Shown: positions 34,605 to 40,432 of the stretch, piece after piece
How positions within the stretch are numbered: position 1 is the first letter of the stretch
Layout: each line of letters opens with the position of its first letter
Assembly: GCF_001641695.1 (NCBI RefSeq)
Contig: NZ_LSEF01000125.1
Location: forward strand, 1-44,873
Source: Bradyrhizobium neotropicale
GTDB lineage: Bacteria; Pseudomonadota; Alphaproteobacteria; Rhizobiales; Xanthobacteraceae
DNA: 44,873 nucleotides
Direction of reading: 5' to 3'
The notes under the pieces: model-generated
The model's database searches: none
The model's input: only the letters and a program-made list of their open reading frames with translations
Told to the model about the DNA's origin: nothing
Made by a program: the position numbers and the translations under genes

Positions 34605-34844
34605 ATGAAACCCATCAAAGACGAAATGATCCGAACAATCGTGAACGAAGCCGGCGATGAAGTGGGCCAGACCACCCTCGACGGCACGCTTATCAAAGGG
34701 CACCACCAAATCGACGCCGAGCTAAAGCTCCACCACAAACTGTTCTTCAGGACCAGCGGCGCCCTGACGAAGATAAACTGCATCACCATTGACCATACCG
34801 CGCACAAGATCACGCTGGCGGTGGACGGCTTTAGTCGGGCTTGA
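34605..34844 (+). CDS. Hypothetical protein, 79 residues
   Basis: The frame starts MKPIKDEMIRTIVNEAGDEV and includes a run of polar beta-like segments (HHQIDAELKLHHKLFFRTSG, INCITIDHTAHKITLAV). No family is recognised and no membrane segment is present. A strong AGGAGG lies nine bases before the ATG, the main support for it being real. It is followed by a 231-bp stretch before the next start. Confidence 0.55.
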   Translation: MKPIKDEMIRTIVNEAGDEVGQTTLDGTLIKGHHQIDAELKLHHKLFFRTSGALTKINCITIDHTAHKITLAVDGFSRA

Positions 34845-35075
34845 GCCGGTGATGGGCGCGCCTGTTTGGCGTGGAGCACGGTCCAAGTACGACTGGAAAC
34901 CCAATCAGACCGACGGCGTGTAGTCGACACCAGCACTGCGCTTGACGGGGAGCCAGCGCCAGTTAAGCGCAAAAAAGGCCGAATGATGTCGCCGGGGGGG
35001 CATCCGGCCCTGGAGTTTAGGGAAGACGGTTCCATTTTAACGAGACGCGGCGCCCGCTCGGGAGTAGGCTGCGTT

Positions 35076-35291
35076 ATGGACCGGGCAATGCAGCTGCGAC
35101 ACCTTGAGGAAGCTGAACGGCATGTGGCCCAAGGCGAACGGCATATTGCGGCGCAAGAGCGGCGGATTGCAGATATGCGTAGCGCTGGCCTCAATACTGG
35201 CGAGGCCATAGACCTGCTTAAGACCTTCCGAGAGCTGCAAGCCCAGCACCTGGCGCACCGGGACCATATCCTCAGCGAGCTAGAATTGTGA
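35076..35291 (+). CDS. Small helical protein with heptad-like repeats
   Basis: A 71-residue protein with LRHLEEAERHVAQGERHIAA followed by QERRIADMRSAG and a second helix LLKTFRELQAQHLAHRDHIL. The (A/H)ExHxxxGExHIxxQ pattern recurs in many rhizobial orphan proteins from memory; function is unknown and a coiled-coil helical pair is likely. The Met at 35076 is taken because family members start a few residues ahead of the first helix. An open frame extends upstream to 34866 without similar composition. Confidence 0.65.
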   Translation: MDRAMQLRHLEEAERHVAQGERHIAAQERRIADMRSAGLNTGEAIDLLKTFRELQAQHLAHRDHILSELEL

Positions 35292-35376
35292 CGGCCATTT
35301 ACCGGCTGCTTCAAGGCTCTGGTCTGGAGCCGGAGCAGATCAGCTGTGCCACAGCGGCTTACGAATGGGGCTGCGG

Positions 35377-35511
35377 ATGCTCTGCATTAAGGATCGCGAT
35401 GATCCTCAACCCAAAGCGGTCGCAAGGAAAGTCATAAAAGTCGTGCAAACCGGCATCATTGAACCAGCACAGATAGCCGCTCGCGCCATCGAAGAACTGG
35501 CGGTCCGGTAA
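35377..35511 (+). CDS. Very small protein, 44 residues
   Basis: The frame reads MLCIKDRDDPQPKAVARKVI then KVVQTGIIEPAQIAARAIEE and stops. The ARKVIxVxxTGxxxPAxIAxRAIEEL pattern looks like a genuine two-helix peptide and resembles other short rhizobial orphans. No clear ribosome site precedes the ATG. Confidence 0.45.
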   Translation: MLCIKDRDDPQPKAVARKVIKVVQTGIIEPAQIAARAIEELAVR

Positions 35512-35565
35512 GGCCGCGTAAGAACTGACCGGCTCTGCTAAAGGGCGACGCGCGTCGCATCGACA

Positions 35566-35736
35566 TCATGGTTTGCTGTGACCCTTGTTCGTATCCAACC
35601 ACTCCAACACGTCCAGCGCGGTATCTATTTGCGCAAGCTGACGCTCAATTTCGTCGCGCTCAATCCCTGTTGGGCCGCTCTCAAGCTGCCTGAGCAATTG
35701 CTGCCGTCGAGCAAGCAAGTTCGTCACGGCTGACAT
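35566..35736 (-). CDS. Small coiled-coil-like protein, 56 residues
   Basis: The minus-strand frame begins MSAVTNLLARRQQLLRQLES and goes on GPTGIERDEIERQLAQIDTALDVLEWLD before a short tail. Leucines and charged residues follow a heptad-like spacing, so two helices that pack on each other or on a partner are likely. Function is unknown. The frame is below usual gene-caller cut-offs; its composition, not a strong ribosome site, supports it. Confidence 0.55.
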   Translation of the reverse strand: MSAVTNLLARRQQLLRQLESGPTGIERDEIERQLAQIDTALDVLEWLDTNKGHSKP

Positions 35737-36344
35737 GGTCGGGGTCTCGAATGGGCGGTAGCTTCAACCGCCAACCAGAGCTGACCACCGATGTTCCTAA
35801 AGGTCGCTCATCACGCACCATTCCAAAGAATAGCTCTTGCTTCCCTAGTCGGTCGGAACCAATCGGGCGACTGCCCGTTGGTCTTCAGACTTCTGCCGAG
35901 GGGCGGGCCACCACCGACATTCTGTTTGCAAACTGAAAGGCCCGATGAGAAAATCGGCAAGCCGTTCCACCCTCGCCAGTTGCAGGCTTTCGACCTTCGG
36001 AATCTCTGCTGAGAGCCATCGTATCATGGATGGCTCCCAGAATGATAAGCCTAGCTTGTCCGAGGCGATAAGTCGCTCGTCGAACTGGGACTTACGCTGC
36101 GCGCCGATCAAGATCGACAGAAGCGGCGCGCTCGCAAAATGGATGGCGATGCGATTGACCGCATGGGCGACACAACGGCGACAGCAGATGATCGGGCAAC
36201 TCGCAAGCGGGATCTGCTCGATGGACCCGCGGAGTTCGACCGCGTGCGAATTGATCGGCCCAAGCGCGGCAAGTCGATCCAAAATAACCTGAGCAACGAG
36301 AAGCCGCCAACACGCGCGACTTCAAAGACAAACGAGGACAAGCG
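35737..36344. other. Stretch with overlapping weak frames, no supported gene
   Basis: Several short open frames overlap on both strands (for example a plus frame at 36139-36348 whose stop overlaps the next ATG, and a minus frame at 35845-36282). None has a good ribosome site or a recognisable motif, and they contradict one another. GGGCGACTGCCCGTTGGTCTTC at 35866 contains a small inverted repeat (length kept short here: CGGGCGACTGCCCG). Confidence 0.4.
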
Positions 36345-36542
36345 ATGAGACAGCATTTCCGATCGCCTGCGGTGAATGAGGCAAACAATCTGTTCAAGCG
36401 CGTCGCAGAGAAAGCCACGACTGACTACGAAAAAGCGCAACAAGCCTTCCACGCAAATCGGGAACGGCTGAAAGCTGAACGGTTGGCCAGAGAAGCCGAA
36501 CGACGAAGCCAGCCCGATCGAACGACGAAGCCAACCCGATAG
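36345..36542 (+). CDS. Small basic helical protein (ERLKAERLAREAE motif)
   Basis: A 65-residue protein with RSPAVNEANNLFKRVAEKAT, then DYEKAQQAFHANRERLKAER and LAREAERR, ending in a Lys/Arg/Thr-rich tail. The FxxNxERLKAERLAREA signature recurs in rhizobial orphans from memory. A highly charged single helix is expected; nucleic-acid or protein binding is possible but unproven. GAGGA lies seven bases before the ATG. The final 30 bases hold a short direct repeat (CGAACGACGAAGCCA). Confidence 0.65.
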   Translation: MRQHFRSPAVNEANNLFKRVAEKATTDYEKAQQAFHANRERLKAERLAREAERRSQPDRTTKPTR

Positions 36543-36550
36543 GGCGTCTT

Positions 36551-36784
36551 AGGTGTCGCATTTCTAATATCTGGGACGGCAAGGCGCTCGTCGTAGACGA
36601 AGAAGGCCTGGATTTGACCAGTCAACGGGCCGCAGAGCTTGAGGCGGCACTATCTTTAGCCGACATTGCCAAAGAGCTTGAAACGTTCGCGAGCATCGAT
36701 GGCTTGGCCATCGGAATTCGGGACGCAAGCGGTCTCATCTTGAGAGCGACATTCGTCTGCGAAAGAGTTCGCCCGATCAACTGA
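36551..36784 (+). pseudogene. DUF6894-like small gene without a standard start codon
   Basis: The frame encodes RCRISNIWDGKALVVDEEGL followed by DLTSQRAAELEAAL and IGIRDASGLILRATF, a good match to the DUF6894 pattern (FxxxDGxxxxDxEGxxLxxxxxA ... VxDxxGxxLxxxxF). No ATG, GTG or TTG lies in frame upstream before the stop at 36476; the position expected for Met has CTT. Either the start was mutated or a rare start (ATT at 36560) is used. Confidence 0.5.
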
Positions 36785-36823
36785 GCGTCGCCGAAATTAC
36801 TCATGCCAACTTGGTAGGTCTGA

Positions 36824-37036
36824 CTAGAGCATCGAAAGGACGACAATCCCGTCTTCGAGCTCCCCTGAAGCAAGGCGCGTTCGCGCCATACGCTCGAACT
36901 CCGTTCGATGCTTCTGCAAGTAGCTGAAGGCCTGCTTCTGCGTGTTAAACGTCGTCGTAAGCCGGCACATCTGTCGATTTGCGCCGAACGCCAGAAAGAA
37001 AGTGATGGTTCCGTCGTCCGATTTGACTCTAGGCAC
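36824..37036 (-). CDS. Hypothetical protein, 70 residues
   Basis: A GTG-started frame reading MPRVKSDDGTITFFLAFGAN, then RQMCRLTTTFNTQKQAFSYL and KHRTEFERMARTRLASGELE before a hydrophobic end GIVVLSML. It shows a beta-hairpin-like N terminus and a helical C-terminal half. The pattern recurs in Bradyrhizobium orphans from memory. GGGGAG lies about eight bases before the GTG. The gene overlaps nothing and is in line with two more minus-strand small genes upstream of it. Confidence 0.65.
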   Translation of the reverse strand: MPRVKSDDGTITFFLAFGANRQMCRLTTTFNTQKQAFSYLQKHRTEFERMARTRLASGELEDGIVVLSML

Positions 37037-37094
37037 GACCCGCTCTCCCCAGAATGTGACGGCCCTCGAAGTTCCGTTTACGACTTTGAGACGG

Positions 37095-37337
37095 CTATCG
37101 CGGTGGTTTTCTCGGGCGTTTCTTGGGCGCGTGCGCTGGCAAAGTTGTTCGAAGAGCTGCGTCAGCCGCTTCCTTGGCTTCGCGCACTTCTCGAAGCCGC
37201 GTCATGTTCGCGCGAACCGCGATGGCCTGCCTCTCGACGTCCGCCAATGCCCGCGCTCCCTCTTCAGCGGCCAAGCGCTTACGATCGGAACGCGCGATGT
37301 GTTCGGGTGACGGCTCTGCCGTTTTCTTGGCGTTCAT
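37095..37337 (-). CDS. Small basic helical protein, 80 residues
   Basis: The frame begins MNAKKTAEPSPEHIARSDRK, then RLAAEEGARALADVERQAIA and NMTRLREVREAKEAAD, ending in a Lys/Pro/Arg-rich tail (KKRPRKPPR). One long charged helix is expected. The AAEEGAxAxADVExxAxAxRxNMxRLRxLRxAKE pattern recurs in rhizobia from memory. AAGG and GAAGG immediately precede the ATG. Function is unknown; the basic tail could touch nucleic acid. Confidence 0.65.
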   Translation of the reverse strand: MNAKKTAEPSPEHIARSDRKRLAAEEGARALADVERQAIAVRANMTRLREVREAKEAADAALRTTLPAHAPKKRPRKPPR

Positions 37338-37398
37338 CCTTCACCCCCCTTCGCAGCCGACAAAACCCGCTCAATCTGAGCATCGAGCGGGCAGAATG

Positions 37399-37425
37399 GC
37401 CGTTTCAGTACATCCGTGAAACGGC
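37399..37425. terminator. Hairpin downstream of cspA-like gene
   Basis: GCCGTTTCA and TGAAACGGC form a perfect 9-bp stem with a 9-base loop, ten bases past the stop of the cold-shock gene on the minus strand. No T-run follows, so intrinsic termination is possible but weak. Confidence 0.5.
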
Positions 37426-37434
37426 GCCACGACA

Positions 37435-37644
37435 TCAAGCCAGCGAGAGGTTCTCGGCGCTGACTTTCCCTCGCATCTTGTCGGTCTTGATCTCGAAACT
37501 GACCTTTTGATCCTCTCCAAGACCCGTAAGACCGGCTCGTTCGACCGCGCTGATGTGAACGAATACATCATTGCCGCCGTCGTCGGGCTGAATAAATCCA
37601 AAGCCCTTTTGGGCATTGAACCACTTAACAGTACCTGTCGTCAT
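37435..37644 (-). CDS. Cold shock protein, CspA family
   Basis: A 69-residue single-domain nucleic-acid chaperone. It shows the RNP1 motif KGFGFIQPD, the RNP2 motif VFVHIS and the opening TTGTVKWFNAQ, with all five strands of the OB fold. It would bind single-stranded RNA and melt structure. The Met at 37644 is chosen because GGAGA lies five bases upstream and Csp proteins start just before GTVKWF; a longer frame adds 13 residues. CSP genes often have long structured leaders, and 437 bp are free upstream (37645-38081). Confidence 0.95.
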   Translation of the reverse strand: MTTGTVKWFNAQKGFGFIQPDDGGNDVFVHISAVERAGLTGLGEDQKVSFEIKTDKMRGKVSAENLSLA

Positions 37645-38081
37645 TTTCTTCTCCAAAGTGCACAAGCGTATGCCGCGCGACAATCACGCGGTGCCCTTCA
37701 ACTTCGTCGATGTCTTTGGAAAAGGAGCCCGCGGGCGCATTCAACAAGGCACAGCGGCAAATCGAACTTCCTCAATATACACATCAACTTCACGTTTTTG
37801 CAAGGAACGGAGCTTTTTGTTTCAGCCAGGCTGCTGTGGTGCCCGATCGAGAGGTTTCAACTGGGGCCGTCGACGTGCAAGCAGGGCTTTATCGATTGAC
37901 AGGGCCGCACGACAGTGGTCACTGTCGATACCGCTACGTTGCAGCGTTGTGACAAGACCGGTTTGTCCGAAGCCGGCGACGAATGTCACCGCCACCATCC
38001 TCAAAATCGCAATGAAGCTCCTGCGCAATTGGCTGCCATGCAGGGCGTGTCGCAATTCGCAGCCCCATCGAGGAGGATCAA
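37645..38081. other. 437-bp gap between cspA-like and rpsU genes
   Basis: This gap lies between divergent starts and should hold both promoters and the Csp mRNA leader. An AT-rich patch lies at about 37770-37830. Overlapping frames on both strands show no motif or ribosome site that I can support, so I call no gene. Confidence 0.5.
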
Positions 38082-38357
38082 TTGCAGGTACTTGTGCGAG
38101 ACAACAATGTCGAGCAGGCACTCCGTGTTCTCAAGAAAAAGATGCAACGCGAGGGCGTCTTCCGAGAAATGAAACAGCGGCGTTCCTATGAAAAGCCGTC
38201 GGAAAAAAAGACTCGCGAGAAATCTGAAGCTGTTCGCCGGGCCCGCAAGCTCGCTCGGAAGCAGGCGATCCGAGAAGGATTGCTGCCCGCGCCGCCGAAA
38301 AAGAAGCCTTTTGAGCGCAAGCCGCCCTTGCCGGAGATCAAAGCACGGGCAGAGTAG
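38082..38357 (+). CDS. rpsU: 30S ribosomal protein S21
   Basis: A 91-residue ribosomal protein that sits near the anti-Shine-Dalgarno region of 16S rRNA. The N terminus QVLVRDNNVEQALRVLKKKM and REGVFREMKQRRSYEKPSEK are standard, then the alphaproteobacterial extension rich in Lys and Pro (APPKKKPFERKPPLPE). The start codon is TTG, fixed by AGGAGG five bases upstream and by the family N terminus MQVLV. Many Bradyrhizobium genomes have more than one S21 gene; whether this is the only copy cannot be seen here. It is next to a divergent cold-shock gene, so a stress-linked copy is possible. Confidence 0.95.
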   Translation: MQVLVRDNNVEQALRVLKKKMQREGVFREMKQRRSYEKPSEKKTREKSEAVRRARKLARKQAIREGLLPAPPKKKPFERKPPLPEIKARAE

Positions 38358-38377
38358 TGAGTCCCTTGTTCAGGAGA

Positions 38378-38530
38378 ATGCCACACGTCGAGGAACGTTA
38401 TGCTCTCGGATCTAGCGCCATGGTGGTTGCGTCACTTGTGACGCAGCGAAAAAGGACGCAGATCAGAAGTCAGAACAGTCCCGGTCAGGGCGGCCAGAAG
38501 TCGGGTCGCGACGAACAGCAGCGCTGTTAG
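38378..38530 (+). CDS. Possible 50-residue protein with GQGGQKSGRDEQQ tail
   Basis: The frame starts MPHVEERYALGSSAMVVASL, passes a basic patch (TQRKRTQIRSQ) and ends NSPGQGGQKSGRDEQQ plus three residues. The Gly/Gln tail looks like the ends of small hydrophilic orphans of the same genus, but GGAG lies only two bases ahead of the ATG, too near to be ideal. It follows rpsU by 20 bp. Confidence 0.3.
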   Translation: MPHVEERYALGSSAMVVASLVTQRKRTQIRSQNSPGQGGQKSGRDEQQRC

Positions 38531-38604
38531 CTACGATCATGGGACCGGGACGACGACCGGGTCCCGTGCCGGCTATGCATCTAGCTGGCCGGTTGCTGTC
38601 ATCA

Positions 38605-38883
38605 CTATGGCCTGAAATCGATGCCTCGTAGCACGATCCCTGGCGGCGTGCCTTCGAACTCCGTCGCGCGATATTTGCTTGCCGCGCATGCTTCGATGCG
38701 GTCGCGCAGGCGAGTGAACTGAGCTTCCCGCTGCTCGGGCCCAACTTGCTGGCCGCGCTCGAGATAGTCCATCGCAGAGGTCGAGATCGCGCAAGGAATC
38801 TCTCTGGCTCCGTCATGCATCGAGAACCGGACGATCATCCGGTCGTACTCGTGACCGATAAAGCGGCCGCTGGTCAATGTCAT
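38605..38883 (-). CDS. DUF1488 family protein
   Basis: A 92-residue protein of the DUF1488 family: RMIVRFSMHDGAREIPCAIS, STSAMDYLERGQ, FTRLRDRIEACAASKY and a final strand PPGIVLRGIDF. The fold is a small alpha-beta domain; no function is known to me. AAGGAG lies six bases before the ATG. It is upstream, on the same strand, of no close partner; the next minus-strand gene ends 131 bp upstream at 39014. Confidence 0.85.
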   Translation of the reverse strand: MTLTSGRFIGHEYDRMIVRFSMHDGAREIPCAISTSAMDYLERGQQVGPEQREAQFTRLRDRIEACAASKYRATEFEGTPPGIVLRGIDFRP

Positions 38884-39013
38884 GGCTTACTCCTTCACGT
38901 GATTGCTTCTTGGCACGATCGCGCCCTCGACTCATCGCCCCCGCGACCGGCCACCCGCTTCCGGTCGCGCCGAGCATGGCACGTGTTGAGAATGCAGGCG
39001 GCCGTCGTTCGCC

Positions 39014-39310
39014 TCAGCCCTCCCCCGACAGCCGGGCGAAATCGTCGAACAGCGCTGCCACGAGCGCGCGGTGCCGCGTGTCCTCGGCGGGCAGGCTCGC
39101 AGCATAGAGGTTCAGCAGATGGCGCGCCTTCACCGCGGCCTCCGGCCAGGATGCGGCGGGCACCGTCATCATGCGGTTTTCGAGATCGGCCTCGCGCTCG
39201 CGCAGCTCCCTGACATGGGTCTCGACCTCGGCCAGTGCGCGGCGCAGGTCGGTCGCCTTCTGCGCGGCCATGCCGCGGTGCTTGTCGAGATCGACGGTGT
39301 GGTCAGTCAT
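39014..39310 (-). CDS. Hypothetical helical protein, 98 residues
   Basis: The frame starts MTDHTVDLDKHRGMAAQKAT and continues with a long charged helix (DLRRALAEVETHVRELRERE, ADLENRMM) and a helical end (WPEAAVKARHLLNLYAASLP). A widely shared rhizobial orphan from memory, function unknown. The ATG at 39310 overlaps the end of the frameshifted gene upstream in both possible frames, so the two were a coupled pair. There is no strong ribosome site of its own, as expected for coupling. Confidence 0.75.
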   Translation of the reverse strand: MTDHTVDLDKHRGMAAQKATDLRRALAEVETHVRELREREADLENRMMTVPAASWPEAAVKARHLLNLYAASLPAEDTRHRALVAALFDDFARLSGEG

Positions 39311-39558
39311 TAGCGACACTCGCATCCATGCGTTGGACCGCTAGGTCGACGGATCCGATCGACAGCAGCTCCGTTGAGCCGCGCACGCCTTCGCTGGGTA
39401 CTGATCATGGCGGCAACGCGGCGCCAGTGCGCGAAGGACAGGGCCTCGATCTTCTCCTCGTCGGTGACGACCTCATAGGCGCCTGCAGGCCGTTCGATGC
39501 CACGGATGCGGAACGGGTGCCTGAACGTCATGGCTTCTCGACGCGAGCGGATGGTCAT
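39303..39558 (-). pseudogene. Frameshifted small gene coupled to the 39014-39310 gene
   Basis: The minus-strand frame starts MTIRSRREAMTFRHPFRIRG, goes on IERPAGAYEVVTDEEKIEAL and SFAHWRRVAAMI, then turns to non-protein-like sequence (STQRRRARLNGAAVDRIRR). Shifting the frame by one base at about 39405 gives VPSEGVRGSTELLSIGSVDL and a TGA at 39303, which is what intact relatives of this rhizobial family should look like at their C terminus (from memory). So one base is extra or missing, either a real lesion or a read error. Unshifted, the frame stops at 39310 in TAATG. Confidence 0.65.
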
Positions 39559-39899
39559 GCACGCCTGCCTTTCGCAAGTGGGGCCCCAACCGACGCCGGC
39601 TATGACGACCATGCGCCCTTGGCGCGGCAATAGCCAGCACTATCCTCACCGTGCCGGCTCGCGACGATGCCGCAGCACGGCTCTCGTAAACGAGGCGCTT
39701 TAACGCTCGCTATTGGTGTGAGGCAGGCGTAGGCTTGCCGCTGTCACCGCATCTCCAACGGCATCGACCGGTGACTGAGGGTCACGTGCGCTCCCGCCAA
39801 AAGCTTCGCAGGAGCGTTTTTGTATCTCGGAATGGGTCGTGTCGCCGGTGATCGTTCCGCTGCTTCTTCTGCTTCTCGTGTGCGGAGCCGCTGTCCGCA
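39559..39899. other. 341-bp gap without a supported gene
   Basis: No frame here has a ribosome site or motif. The gap separates the divergent genes starting at 39558 and 39900, so both promoters should lie in it. A GAGGGTCACGTGCGCTC stretch at 39777 contains the palindrome CACGTG. Confidence 0.4.
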
Positions 39900-40244
39900 A
39901 TGGCTAGGGCAACACGCGTGCCGTATCTGGTCAGCGGGACCAACGAATACGGCAGCTCCAATCTCGGCCGCGGCACTGCGACGGTCGCGCTGCGCCTCGC
40001 GCGAAAACTGCTGCGCGAAGGCTACATGGACGTGCGCGTCTGCACCCCGCGCGGACGCGTGCTGCAATCGGACGAACTCGACGAACTCAAGGCACCAAAG
40101 GAGAGCGACATGGCGAAGGGCCAGCAACGCAGTAATCGCGAAGCCAAGAAGCCGAAGAAGGAAAAAGCCAAGGTGATCGCCGCGGCCCCGAGCCGCAAGG
40201 AAGCCGCCTGGCAGCCGGATTTCGGACCGGCGAAGAAGAAGTAG
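39900..40244 (+). CDS. Hypothetical protein that reads through into a second small frame
   Basis: A 114-residue frame. Residues 1-65 look like one compact domain: MARATRVPYLVSGTNEYGSS, TATVALRLARKLLREGYMDV and VCTPRGRVLQSDELDEL. Residues 71-114 begin MAKGQQRSNREAKKPKKEKA and look like a separate basic protein with its own ribosome site (see 40110-40244). In relatives I recall, the first domain ends in a stop at about residue 66. Here no stop intervenes, so either the two are fused or both forms are made. Function of both parts is unknown. Confidence 0.6.
   Translation: MARATRVPYLVSGTNEYGSSNLGRGTATVALRLARKLLREGYMDVRVCTPRGRVLQSDELDELKAPKESDMAKGQQRSNREAKKPKKEKAKVIAAAPSRKEAAWQPDFGPAKKK
40110..40244 (+). 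CDS. Small basic protein (MAKGQQRSNRE), internal start
   Basis: A 44-residue, Lys-rich protein: MAKGQQRSNREAKKPKKEKA, then KVIAAAPSRKEAAWQPDFGP and a KKK end. GGAG lies six bases ahead of this ATG inside the longer frame starting at 39900, which favours independent initiation. The sequence recurs in Bradyrhizobium and relatives from memory and has no known role. Likely disordered. Confidence 0.6.
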   Translation: MAKGQQRSNREAKKPKKEKAKVIAAAPSRKEAAWQPDFGPAKKK

Positions 40245-40432
40245 CGAGGAGCCGACGCCGAACAGGCAACGCGAGAGTTCGAGGCGCCGAACGCGCCTGA
40301 ATTGGCACTCTCAGCCGGCGGCTCCGATGTCGCCTGTTCGCCCAAGCCAGACGAGCTGAAGGGACAGGCCGATGTCCGCTTCCTAACGGGATGCGGATAC
40401 AGCTAATCGAGGCTTGGGGACGAGTACGCGCA

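Noticed and set aside
35845..36282. 145-codon minus-strand frame
   Set aside because: It overlaps competing frames on the plus strand, has no ribosome site and no recognisable motif.
37616..38191. 191-codon plus-strand frame between csp and rpsU
   Set aside because: It overlaps the start of csp on the other strand and rpsU in another frame; Cys/Arg/Ser-rich composition is not protein-like.
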